Assembly (NCBI GenBank): GCA_022592445.1
Contig: JABYQR010000050.1
Location: 119,484 to 183,483 of the forward strand
Source of the DNA: Cytidiella melzeri
Taxonomy: Eukaryota; Basidiomycota; Agaricomycetes; Polyporales; Irpicaceae
DNA length: 64,000 nt
Direction of reading: 5' to 3'
Shown here: one piece after another, positions 13,375-23,037 of the stretch
Position numbering within the stretch: position 1 is the stretch's first letter
How the letters are laid out: each line of letters starts with the position of its first letter
Made by a program: the position numbers and the translations under genes
Notes under the pieces: model-generated
The model's input: the letters and a program-made list of their open reading frames with translations, nothing else
Told to the model about the DNA's origin: nothing
The model's database searches: none

Positions 13375-15337
13375 AAGCATCAAGGAGTCGTCGGTGGTGA
13401 ATATGAGCAGACCGGAGACAAGAGTGAGCTTACTTTACTTTACAACAGTGATGGGAGCAGTAAAGCAGATGCTGAAGCGGCGTCGACATGAGACCCGCTC
13501 GAGGTCGCCAAAAACACAAGCCGCCATCGATATGGTCTAGTCGGAAGATATCTGCAGCGTCAGAACATTTAAAGGGAGAGTCAGGTCTCAAAGTACTTGA
13601 AGACATTTCATCAAGAATGTTGTGTGGTTTTCTGTCTTCTCTATGTTGAATAAGTACGCATAGGCGTCAACGCGACTTGGTGCACGTACTATACATGTTT
13701 TACTGCGTTGCGAATATTTTGTAGTATTGAAAGATGCACGGCTTCCAGTATCAACCTACAGAGTCAAACCCTTGAACGTTAACGTACCGCCCAAAACTAT
13801 GATCCCTCTCGGTATTGCGTCTCGGGAGGTCCAGTTCAGATGTCGAACCTTTATTGCTGTTGTCGGCATCCTCATCGTAACTCAACTCTGGGCTTGTACA
13901 ATAGTCGATCCCTGCGCTGATAGAGGTAACAACACCGGGCTTGCATTTCTGGGAAGAAAAGGTCAGTCCTCGAGCTCGAAGGCTCAAGGGAAGACAACAG
14001 TAGGGCAAGGGCAGATTCGGGTACGTTCGACCCAAGTCTAACTCCGGGTTTTTTTTCTTCTCCTTGAAGCTGTATCTGCTGCACAAGAGTCAACGACAAG
14101 CAATTAATGAGCAGACCTTGCTCTTGAATATCACGCAGCCTTGAACGCTTCGACCACTGAAACGGAAACCCTTCACAGCCGTAACAGCGAGGTGCGGCTT
14201 GGGTACAGCGGTTTGAGTCTCTTCTTCACTATATGCCGGTATGCACCAGGTAAGATCGCGGCGGTGGGACCGGTAGCGAATCGTGTTGATAACATGTCTG
14301 CAATTCTTGCGTCCAGGGAGGCTGGCACGTCAGGAGAAGACATGCGCTGAGAACGCTCCAGACTCAGCAGAAAGGACACGGGAAGGGTGCAGAAGTTTGG
14401 GGGGCATATTCGTACCGAGCTTGTCAGAATGGTGAGGCCTGGCTGTAAGGTGAGGTTTTCGCACGTTGTGCGAGTAACTAGGCAGGCTCAGTGGTCTGTA
14501 CGGTGTGAGATATCACTGCGGAAAGCAGTCAAGGCTGAAGCTGGGCCGTCAGTTGACCAAGTCAAAGTCATTCAGCAACGCACAAGTGCCAAGTAACATT
14601 GACTTTGAACGTACCCCATTTTCTCCAAAACGTGAATCTCACAGTTGTACATAATGACCAGCATACCCGGCACGGCTGGCGAGAGACTAAAGAGCCTACT
14701 TGGCGTTTCGTTGGTTGTCACAGGCTCTGTTTCGACCGGAAGTACGGTCCTTTCGAAGCAGCAGAGAAACGTACACAGAGTTAACCCCGCACCGTTGCAG
14801 TCAGCCGACAGGAAAGGGCGTCCCCTGAATTGAGCGGCGAACTGAACCGTGCCACGACTCCTTTTCATTACCAAGAATGAATAAAGATAGCCGAGCAGCA
14901 TGCCTGAGATACTCTGGGCATACTAGGGGAGCACGCAGTGTCAGCACAAACAGAGATTGTAAAGGGTATGTGTGCTGATCAACATACAGGACAATGCTGG
15001 GGCTTTTGGTGACCCCACTGATGTATGATGCTCGAGGACCTCGACAAGCTGCATCGTTAACTTCGCCAAGACTCCAGCTTGAAGTAGTCGCCAACGACCC
15101 ATTGCTTTGGGGACGGTCAGGTCGAAGTCGAGGAGAGGACTGCCAGTGGAAATCGACCGACAGCCTTGAGTGCACGCGCTTATGGCGCTAAATCTGGCCT
15201 CGTCCCGGACTACACTCTTCTCGAAACTGTAAAAAGCCTTTTATAGGTGAGCACGAATAGCCACTCTCCCTCTCATTCCCCTCGCTCATTCACAACCATC
15301 CCTCAAGACCGTTCTCACCTTGTAACCTCAGCCAGCC
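13375..15337. other. Two-kilobase stretch without a recognised gene
   Basis: The longest candidate is a 104-codon ORF at 13727-14041 (+) with one hydrophobic segment (FIAVVGILIVTQLW), but it has no recognisable relatives and no splice partners. Other ORFs overlap on both strands. I see no transposon ends. Confidence 0.4.
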
Positions 15338-15951
15338 ATGTCCTACGCTCCCATTTCATCAGCACCCTCCGACGGCTCTCGCACCCTCACCATCCTCGAC
15401 TCCCAGCCCCGAGATGAGGCTACAGGCTCCTCTGAAGAGGACGCCAGCGTGGGCACACTCCGGCTTCGGGGCGCACCGCGTACGAGAGACAGGAACAGGC
15501 CACGCGTCGTGTGGAGGGAAGACGTCGTCGATAACGAGCACGCGGGCAAAAAGTCTTCAAAGAGTGCGTCAGCCATTTTTCTTTCTCTCTCCTCCCCGTT
15601 GAACAGAATTCTCTAGTCTGCTGCATATACCACAAACCGAAGAGGTTCGACGAGTCCTCGTCCGAGGAGTCGTCCTCCGACTCGGACTCGGACTCGGACT
15701 GTGAGCATAATCACCCTCGGCGGCACAACGCCAGGGAGAATCCAGAGTCTCGTGGAGAAGGTTCAAACACGCGGAGCAGGGACAGCGCGGGTGTTGTCCA
15801 CGAGCTGCACGATCCTGCAAACGAAGTGAATCGGTACGAGCGAGCGCCCAGGCGGAAAGGCAAGAAGCCTGTCGCCCGGAATAATTGTAAGTTTCCAGCG
15901 TTTTCGCTTACAGCTGCTCGTCGGTATGCTCATAAACATCTCGTAGCATAA
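15338..15951 (+). CDS. YPI1: Type 1 protein phosphatase inhibitor (YPI1/PPP1R11 family)
   Basis: Three exons (15338-15563, 15617-15886, 15947-15951) give 501 nt, 166 aa. The family inhibits or steers the catalytic subunit of protein phosphatase 1 (Glc7) in the nucleus. The diagnostic block RVVWREDVVDNEHAGKKSSK continues after the first intron into ICCIYHKPKRFDESS, with the KVxW-like RVVW PP1-binding motif and the Cys pair typical of fungal members. A long Ser/Asp run follows, then a basic C-terminus RRKGKKPVARNN. The last exon is tiny: splicing at the GTAAGT donor adds one Ser and a stop. Reading without that intron would change only the last residues. It faces the minus-strand epimerase gene, with about 97 bp between stops. 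Confidence 0.9.
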
Positions 15952-16048
15952 TTTCGCATTGTAACATACATCGCTGTACTATAGTCCCGGCTTTTCCAAC
16001 ATGTCTCGCTTCGCTCTGAATTGCTGATTCGGTTGGATGACGCTGCTT

Positions 16049-17141
16049 TCATTCTAGTCTCCCCATGGTAGGCTGAATGCGAAACGTGTTCCAAAACTCC
16101 TGGCTGTCCAACGCTTTGCCCAACTTTTCGACACTTCTCGGTAATGCTCTGATACCCTGCTCCTGCATCAGCTCCTGCACCCATCCAGGCTGTGGACCCC
16201 TGCCTTGCTGCTCCTGTGACATCTCTGCTGACTTCCCGGTCTGTTTACTGGTGGAATATTCGATACCCCACGCATGCGCCAAATCCCACCAGTCGTGTAC
16301 CCTCCCATCCGTTAACAACCACCTCTGCCCCGTGGCCATGTCAAAGTCGTCATGAACAGCCAAGATAGCTCGGGATACGTCTTCACCGTGGATCATATGC
16401 AAGCTTCCCTTTGTGACCCATCTCTATCAGCTTGATTGAAAATACAAGCGACGGAGACTGTTGCTTACTCGACTTTTCAGCGCATCCCGGGTTGGTGCTA
16501 CCCGCCCAATGAAATGTTTCGCTTTGCGTGAGCCGCCCCACAGCCCAGAAAGGTTCAAGACGGTCGTCGGCGTGCGTGGCGAGAGCGCCAGGAGCTCTTC
16601 CTCTGCTGCTCCTCTGACATGTTCCTTGTTGATTGGGGAGTGACGATCTGACCATACGACTGCTCCGTCACCTCCAACTGACGTTTCCTAAATATAACCA
16701 CAATACGCCCGGCAGTGCAAGTTGTCATGAACTCTGTGTGTCAAGTATAAAGTTCGTCGAACAACGCACATCCCACACGCTCGTCGTCCCCAACTGCACC
16801 CACCTCGTCTTCATTTCACCACCTCCCATTCGCGTGTTCTGGTAACAATTAACCAACCTCTCTGAGGCACCCTTAACACTAATCGGAAACGTGATCACCA
16901 CCGTCTTCGCATCTGGAAGCCGCTTGAACTGGTTTTCTGCATCCGGACTTGTGTCATTCTGGTCAAATTCGAAGGGGATGGTAGACGGTTTGGGGTGGGA
17001 GGGTCTGCTAGTGGCGGCGTAGGAAAGGGAGCGGGAAAGGCAAAGGGGGATGAGGAATGTGGAGGTCCAGCCTGCACCGAGGATGAGGATATCTACTGTG
17101 GGCTGGAGTTCCGAGGCGGAGGTGGATGGTGGTGGTAGCAT
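16049..17141 (-). CDS. NAD(P)-binding Rossmann-fold protein, YeeZ/epimerase-like
   Basis: Three exons (17141-16770, 16687-16469, 16423-16049) total 966 nt, 321 aa. The N-terminus carries the nucleotide-binding loop ILILGAGWTSTFLIP (a GxGxxxx variant). Then come the conserved RWVQLGTTSVWD, WSDRHSP, AAEEELLAL, TTVLNLSGLWGG and GSLHMIHGEDVSRAILAVH blocks of the extended short-chain dehydrogenase group that includes bacterial YeeZ. The GQRWLLTDGRVHDWWDL block and a helical C-terminus follow. The substrate of fungal members is not known; oxidoreductase or epimerase activity is inferred only from the fold. It shares a 304-bp divergent promoter region with the TFIIF beta gene. Confidence 0.85.
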
Positions 17142-17445
17142 TGTAGGTTGTCGTGGGAGGGGGCTTGTTTATGGACGTCGTTAAATAAACAGGTTTGTTC
17201 AGCCCGAGTTTCAAAGAAAATGTGCACAAATCTGAGCTGCAATTAGACACAGCATGTCTGGATGATTTTAAGAGTATGTGAGGGTACAGTAAGTATATAA
17301 AGTTGAGCACAACAATTCTTTTTGTCCCGCAATGCGCGTCTAACACGTGATCGTGTCCTCGTTATGTAAGCGGCGACCACTTGCATCGGTCGACAGTCCT
17401 TGTCTCTTGACTCTGCAGGCCACAGTCTGGTCACAATCCCTTAGC
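17142..17445. promoter_or_regulatory. Shared divergent promoter region
   Basis: This spacer separates the start codons of the epimerase-like gene (-) and the TFIIF beta gene (+), so both promoters must lie in or overlap it. An AT-rich stretch with TATATAA at about 17295-17301 is visible, but I cannot assign it to one gene. Confidence 0.45.
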
Positions 17446-18579
17446 ATGGACACAATGGAAGATGCAGTGATGGATGATGAGAAGAAGCCCTTCGATGCAG
17501 AGAACCCTGGCAACGAGGACGATACGCAGCCCGACCCAGACGAAGAGCTGATCATGCAGGCCAACAATGGACGAGTATGGATAGTGAAGGTGTGCGAGCC
17601 ACTCACACAACATCCTTCTCTTCATAGCCTCAGACTACGCAGATACCACGACACCTGATGGAACAGTGGTGTGCTATCGACGAAGAAGGCATACAACTCG
17701 CCACCATCCGTGTGTACCAGAAAGCCTTCTCCGCCTCCGGCAAGCAACCACGCATCATCCTCACTCTGCCTAAAGGCCCCGACGGCCAGCCCGGAGACGA
17801 GTACGAGATGGACATGGTGAACGATACAGTCGAGAACCAGTTCGTCATTGCGGAGCGGGAAAAGGAGCCTGGGACGGGGAGCAGAGCAAGAACGACGATT
17901 CTGACGGGGCGGGTGAAGCATGAGTGCAGTTTAAGACCACAACTGTCGGACAAGTACAGACAGCGGCTGAAACAACGGGTGATGGCGGCGAACCAGCCGA
18001 GGAGGACCATCAAGAGAATCGAGGACGAGCATCCTGGGGATCGTGGCTCTATCAATCGGCTTACCAGCGGTGTCACGAACACCGGAGGGTTCTCTGACCT
18101 CATTGTACGTATTTGCGAATACTATACTCTGTGTATGCCTCACATCGTTGCCAGAAACCAAAAGCGAAGCCCACAAAGGGCCAATTCGAGCGTATGGCAC
18201 GTATGCCGCGCAATCAGCTATTGGACTTGCTGTTTGGCTTGTTCCGAGAGCGCGAACACTGGTCTGTCAAGAATTTAAGAGAGCGAACGCAGCAACCCGA
18301 AGCGTTTCTCAAGGAGGTGCTTGGGGAGATTGCGTTCATGCACCGCAGCGGTGAACATAACGGGACATGGGAGCTCATGGCGAACTTTAAGGGAGATGGG
18401 GTATGTTGTTGATTTTCTCTCAGCGGTTCTTTATTGCTGATTCTACACCTTTTTTCCAGATGAAGGGAGAGAACGTTCCTGGTCCTAGCCTCTCTGGAGA
18501 GATCGCTCCCAAGGCAGAAGACGACATGGGCGAAGACGACGATGACGATGAGGACGACGACATGGAGGAAGTTTCATGA
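17446..18579 (+). CDS. TFG2: Transcription initiation factor IIF, beta subunit
   Basis: Four exons (17446-17589, 17643-18104, 18155-18400, 18460-18579) total 972 nt, 323 aa. TFIIF beta pairs with TFIIF alpha and helps RNA polymerase II enter the preinitiation complex. Evidence in order: an acidic N-terminus; the dimerisation core beginning VWIVKIPRHLMEQW; the beta strands IRVYQKAF and EYEMDMVND; GRVKHECSLRP in the middle; and the C-terminal winged helix KGQFERMARMPRNQLLDLLF with EREHWSVKNLRERTQQP and FLKEVLGEIAF. The tail is a run of Asp and Glu, common in fungal orthologues. I chose the ATG directly before the acidic leader; the frame is open further upstream but without family similarity. 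Confidence 0.93.
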
Positions 18580-19108
18580 AGAGGAGCACCATAACATGTT
18601 GTAGTGTGTTTTGTGTGATGCTCGAGGTAATGTTACTGTATCATTATTAGTTTTATGCATTTCTCTCAAAATTTGCAATATATATATACCTCATTCATAC
18701 TCCTTACGCATGCGCCGAATTCCAGCATGGCAATCCGCTGAGAGACACTGCACATCAGCCTCTATTATTATTCAAAAATAGGGACTGAATATATGAGATA
18801 TTGTTCACATATTCTGTAGATGCGCCCGAAGAATATCAAACTCATTGCACCAACATTGTAACTTGCAATGTAAGTTCTGGGAAAACATCGATTATGGCGT
18901 CAGCCTTCGGAGCGATTTGATTTGTCAGCAGGACGCGTCGACTCGGCGGCGCATATTCCGTTCAACTCGGGAATTCACTACTATCAGTCTAACCTCGTAA
19001 CCGTTTGCGAGGATGATGTAGATGCTTACCAACACAACAAGCAGAGGTTGCATATAAGGACCTGTACGATATTGATACGTCTTCCTCACTCCTTTCACTC
19101 ACCACAAT
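18580..19108. other. Intergenic spacer containing a dispersed repeat
   Basis: The TFIIF beta 3' flank is AT-rich. Positions 18746-18838 resemble 61613-61706 (see the repeat entry). The rest should hold the promoter of the MDR dehydrogenase. Confidence 0.5.
18746..18838 (+). repeat. Dispersed repeat, copy 1 (partner at 61613-61706)
   Basis: The two segments share the core CTGAATATATGAG[AT]TATTGTTCACATATTCT and flanks including ACTGCACATCAG and GCGC[CT]CGAAGAA. Both lie in intergenic DNA in the same orientation. Terminal inverted repeats are not obvious; this is probably a fragment of a larger family. Confidence 0.65.
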
Positions 19109-20437
19109 ATGTCTACTCAGAAAGCCCTCCTCGTCCCCGAGAAGCTTGGACGCCCGGTGGTCCAAGATATTCAGGTGTACACGCCTGGTCCAGGCGAACT
19201 CCTCGTAGAGATCAAGGCCGTCGGTCTCAACCCTGCCGACTGGAAGTTCCAGACGAAGGAACACGCGGCAGTCATCAAAGAATATCCAGCGATTCTGGGC
19301 GTTGACATTGCTGGAGTTGTCAAGGACGTTGGCGAAGGGGTGACTGCTTTCGGCAGAGGCGATAAAGTGTGAGAATGACATAGACCTTGTAACCTGCGAT
19401 TGATGCTGACGGACGATGGCTACCGTGTTACCGGGTGTGCCCAGCCTTTACCAAGGAAACTACGTCAACCGGAATGCCGCATTCCAGCAGTATACCACCG
19501 TGTCCACTGACATTGTTTCCAAGGTACGTATAATCCGTGCTAGCATCCAAAAGCATTCTGGTTCACGCCGGCTCTGAAGCTTCCATCGAACCTCTCTTTT
19601 GAGGAAGCCGCTACTCTCCCGGCCGCCGTCACTACCGCCGCATACGGACTATACAGCACGCGACCATCTGGTGGTGAACGTGGTGGTGCCGGTCTAACAC
19701 CAGCATGGCAGGAAGGCGGTCGCGGCAAATACACAGGCCAACCTATCCTCGTCATTGGTGGTTCGTCTGCCGTCGGTCAAGCAGGCAAGTATCTCGCAGT
19801 CTTGGCCACTGGCGCAGTCGAACTGATCCGTTTGTATGTTTTTTGTGAACTTCTTTCTTGCTGGCCGTTCCAGTCCTCCAGTTTGCCAAACTCTCTGGCT
19901 TCTCTCCGATAATTACCACGGCTTCTTCGCACAACGTCGCCTTGGTGAAATCGCTTGGCGCAACTCATGTCATTGAACGCGACGCGCCCCTCGCCGCCGC
20001 TGTCAAGTCGATCACTTCCGAGCCCATCAAACTCATTTACGACGCCATTTCTGAAAAGGATACTCAGAATGTTGCGTACGACGTTCTGGCGCCGGGAGGC
20101 ACGTTCGTTATCGTGTTGCAGCTTGCTGTTGAAAAGAGCAAGATCGACAAGTCCAAGACAATCATCGACGTGTATGGTTCGCCGCATGATCCGACCCAAA
20201 GGGAGCTGGGTATGAGTCTGTGGGCGAACGTGGCGAGGCTGGTTGAGAATGGGGAGATCAAGGTAGGTGTTGCATTTTCATGTCTCTGTCGATTTGCTAA
20301 CAAGTGGAAATGCACAGCCTAACAATGTCGAGATCGTTCCGAATGGGCTTGCTGGTATTCCGGACGCGCTCGAGAAATTGAAAGCGGGCAAGGTCAGTGC
20401 TACGAAGTTGGTCGTTCAGCCGTGGCAGACGGGATAG
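19109..20437 (+). CDS. Zinc-type alcohol dehydrogenase-like (MDR) oxidoreductase
   Basis: Five exons (19109-19368, 19445-19523, 19580-19784, 19874-20262, 20318-20437) total 1053 nt, 350 aa. The GroES-like N-terminal domain has PGPGELLVEIKAVGLNPADW and YPAILGVDIAGVV. The Rossmann domain has ILVIGGSSAVGQ followed after an intron by LQFAKLSGF and SLGATHVIE. Structural-zinc cysteines are not evident, so it fits the quinone/enoyl reductase-like branch found in many fungi. It should reduce a carbonyl or enoyl substrate with NADPH; the substrate is unknown. The third intron starts with GC (GCAAGT) rather than GT. It is convergent with the Cys-rich gene. Confidence 0.88.
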
Positions 20438-20556
20438 GTTTGCGTAAATGGGTTGCACAATATCCTCGATGTCAAATGTATTCACAAAGAAAACATCGCC
20501 AATCCTACTCAGGACATGAACAGTTTTCCACCAAGCTACGCTACCCGTCAACTTCG

Positions 20557-21691
20557 CTATTGTGTATAGTCATGGTACTTCTCCAGATGCATACTACTGT
20601 TTGCGGCATGGTGATGTAGGGCGAACATGGATCTTCGCAGACTAGACAGTCAAGTAAGCACATGTCGGAGAGCACACACGGAGATGGCACGAACCTTATC
20701 TGCTCATGATAGTACTCCCGTAGTTTTCGCTGATGTTGAAGGCGAAGACGTTTGTGGACGATCACCAGCGATAGCACTGTCACCCCCATCGCTTTTGAGC
20801 CGTCATTAGGTGCTTGGTCGCATGACTGGAGAGAATGGGCACGTACTTATAGCGACAATCAGAATAGACGCAACGTATTGCCATGTCTGAACACGGCGCG
20901 ATGTTCCCACTTCATCTACGCATACTCCGTCCTCGCAGTTTTGCTGCCAGTAAGCAGGCTGGTCAGCACACACTGTACGAGCTGAGTCGTTTGACTTACT
21001 GAGCGGCATTCTAGGTCAAGAGCGCAGTCTTCACCAACCGGCTTGCCTCGGAAGCACTGTAAAGCCGTAGGGTCGCAGTACAACGTAGGCGACTGACAAT
21101 TGTGGCGGAAAATGTCGTTGCTGTATTGTTGCCCGTCGGATCCGCTGTCAATGTACTTTGTGTCTTCGACGACGCATCGTTGGCCAATCGTCGCGTTTGC
21201 GTACCTGGTAAAACAATCAGAGCTCGACTCGATGAAGCGGGAAACAAGGAGACTCACATGCACGTAGAGAATAGACAAATGGATTCGAAAGAGGTCTCCC
21301 AGCTGTTCAGGGTGGCCGAGGTTGCAGGTGAGGCACATTGCTCGTCTCTGCTCATCTCACAAGGCTGACCGGCAGGTACTAGATCTCGACATGCGCTGCC
21401 GTCGTCTGGGCAGAATTTGCCACGGGCGCAGAGAGTTGGAAAGGTGTCGCCTGCACCATAACCAAACGGGAACTCGTCTCTGCGGCAGCCCTTTGGTCGA
21501 CAGGTGCCATTGATTGAGGGACAGAAGGTCTTGTCGTCGCAGTCCGCGAGGAATTTGTGCGTGGCTGGGTCGACCCGATTGTTTTCCGTCGAGCACGTCC
21601 CTCCAATAGAGACGTTGCCACATGTCGCAGACCGGATAAGGACGGAACTGTAGATGAGAAGCAACATGTGCCTTATGCGCATCATGTTCAA
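20557..21691 (-). CDS. Cys-rich single-pass membrane protein, secreted N-terminus
   Basis: Five exons (21691-21258, 21204-21000, 20943-20847, 20791-20695, 20641-20557) total 918 nt, 305 aa, with clean GT-AG introns of 53-56 bp. The N-terminus is a signal peptide (MLLLIYSSVLIRSATCG). More than twenty cysteines follow, many spaced like small disulfide domains (DKTFCPSINGTCRPKGC, CARGKFCPDDGSAC, GEDCALDLEC, QNCEDGVC). A hydrophobic segment near residue 245 is split by an intron, VASILIVAI then GVTVLSLVIV, and is followed by a basic cytoplasmic tail HKRLRLQHQRK. Topology is therefore extracellular Cys-rich domain, one membrane pass, short basic tail. Such proteins occur widely in agaricomycetes without known function; a wall or surface role is only a guess. 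Confidence 0.8.
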
Positions 21692-22330
21692 AACGAGTAA
21701 CGTGCGTTTCCGATTGTCTGGCTGCTGAACCCACCGGTCATAACGATGGCTTGAGTGTTTGGTGTCAGCCTCCTTTGCATCCAGAACCGATATTGATCGT
21801 TAGTCTCGTTCCCAGACGTTATGGACACAACCTCGCTACGCTCAGGGACCAGACAAAAGACGACTCGCTGACGCTCGTACCTAAAATAGAAATCCTTCCG
21901 TTTTTGGACACTGTTTGATGCGAAACCGATTTTGCGTGAAAGACCATGATTCGTGTCAGCATAACGTCTGGTCCGTTTCGCCCTTCCGGGTGTAGATGAC
22001 CCTGTCACGTGTTGTAATCTATGGGCATTCACGATAAGATAACGATGAGCACTCGAATCTGTTACCTTGATGCGTTGGCATCTCCCTCTTAGCACCGACA
22101 TCAGGAAACAGGGAATAACCACGTAGTAAGTCCGGTACTACGGAGCACCAGTTGACATTGATCTGGCGCGGTAGCTCTACGTAGCTTGGCATTGTTCTCT
22201 GTAGCTACCTGTAGGGCCCCATAGTTGCGTAAATAACATAAAAATGCAAAGAATGATTTATTAGAGGATTGATGAAGTGTTGCGAGTTTTTCGCCATCTA
22301 TCTACAAGAAATCGAAATAAAACAAAGTCT
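21692..22330. other. Upstream flank with a stem-forming dispersed element
   Basis: This region lies between the Cys-rich gene and the copia element. It contains one copy of the CCAGACGTT inverted-repeat family (21791-22011). The 22130-22210 part has several TACGGAG/GTAGCT-like short motifs. Confidence 0.5.
21791..22011 (-). repeat. Dispersed inverted-repeat element, copy 1
   Basis: Inverted repeats CCAGACGTTATG (21812-21823) and CATAACGTCTGG (21960-21971) are perfect over 12 bp. Outside them are shared flanks: CACGTGACAGGGTCATCTAC at one side and GGGAACGAGACTAA at the other. Related copies are at 39813-39997 and 54487-54617. It is non-coding and resembles a MITE or a degenerate DNA-element end, but no transposase is associated. 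Confidence 0.65.
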
Positions 22331-22643
22331 GTGTGTCGCAGGTAAGTATTGACATAGAAACGAGTACACCGCTCCAGTACATTCTCCGAGGTCCAGTGAA
22401 TGTTGGCAGCACGACCCCACACAGGTATAAGATGACAAGAACGTACGATAGCGGTGATGGGGATGATAATGGCTTTTCAGCTCCGGCTCACGGACTAGTA
22501 GTTACCGGACTCTCTTTTGTTTTCCGTATATGGTCGCTCTATTGTTCTTTCTTCACGCGGACACATCTGTATCACAGATTTTCCTTTTTGGGTCGCCTGA
22601 GGGCTCTGTCTTATATACCTTCACCCTTGCTCCTGACACTCCA

Positions 22644-22828
22644 TCGTGCTCTTTCTCTTTCGCACCTGGAGTGAGTATTCTCCGTTGTCCCTCACATATG
22701 TAATATGCTCACAGCCTGTACCTGTAGTTAACTCGCTCTGCTCGTGTGTCTTAGGTACAGTCATTATGCTAATCGTGCTCTTTCTCTTTCGCACCTGGAT
22801 TAACTCGCTCTGCTCGTGTGTCTTAGGT
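22644..22828 (+). repeat. Internal duplications in the copia 1 leader/LTR
   Basis: A 27-bp segment at 22644-22670 recurs exactly at 22773-22799, and a 29-bp segment at 22728-22756 recurs at 22800-22828. The two repeats are interleaved, consistent with a local duplication in the 5' LTR or leader. Confidence 0.75.
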
Positions 22829-22907
22829 TCTTACGACGGCAAGTAGGATTACGACTGCGCATCACATCCCTGCCTCTAGACGTGTTGAATACATTTGATC
22901 ATCTTTA

Positions 22908-22923
22908 GGTTATGAGCCCCGCC
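22908..22923 (+). promoter_or_regulatory. Primer binding site of copia 1 (half-tRNA type)
   Basis: The sequence GGTTATGAGCCCCGCC is complementary to the anticodon stem-loop region of initiator tRNA-Met (GGGCTCATAACC). Copia-type elements are known to prime from an internal fragment of this tRNA. The same 16 bases occur next to the 5' LTR of copia 2. Confidence 0.8.
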
Positions 22924-23037
22924 TGGCTCTAATCAACACTCGTTGTTCACCTTATTGCGCCCATCTGCGCTTCGCTCCGATCAACGTCGACACACGACTC
23001 CAGGTTTCTATATCCATATCCTTGACATCCTACCAAC

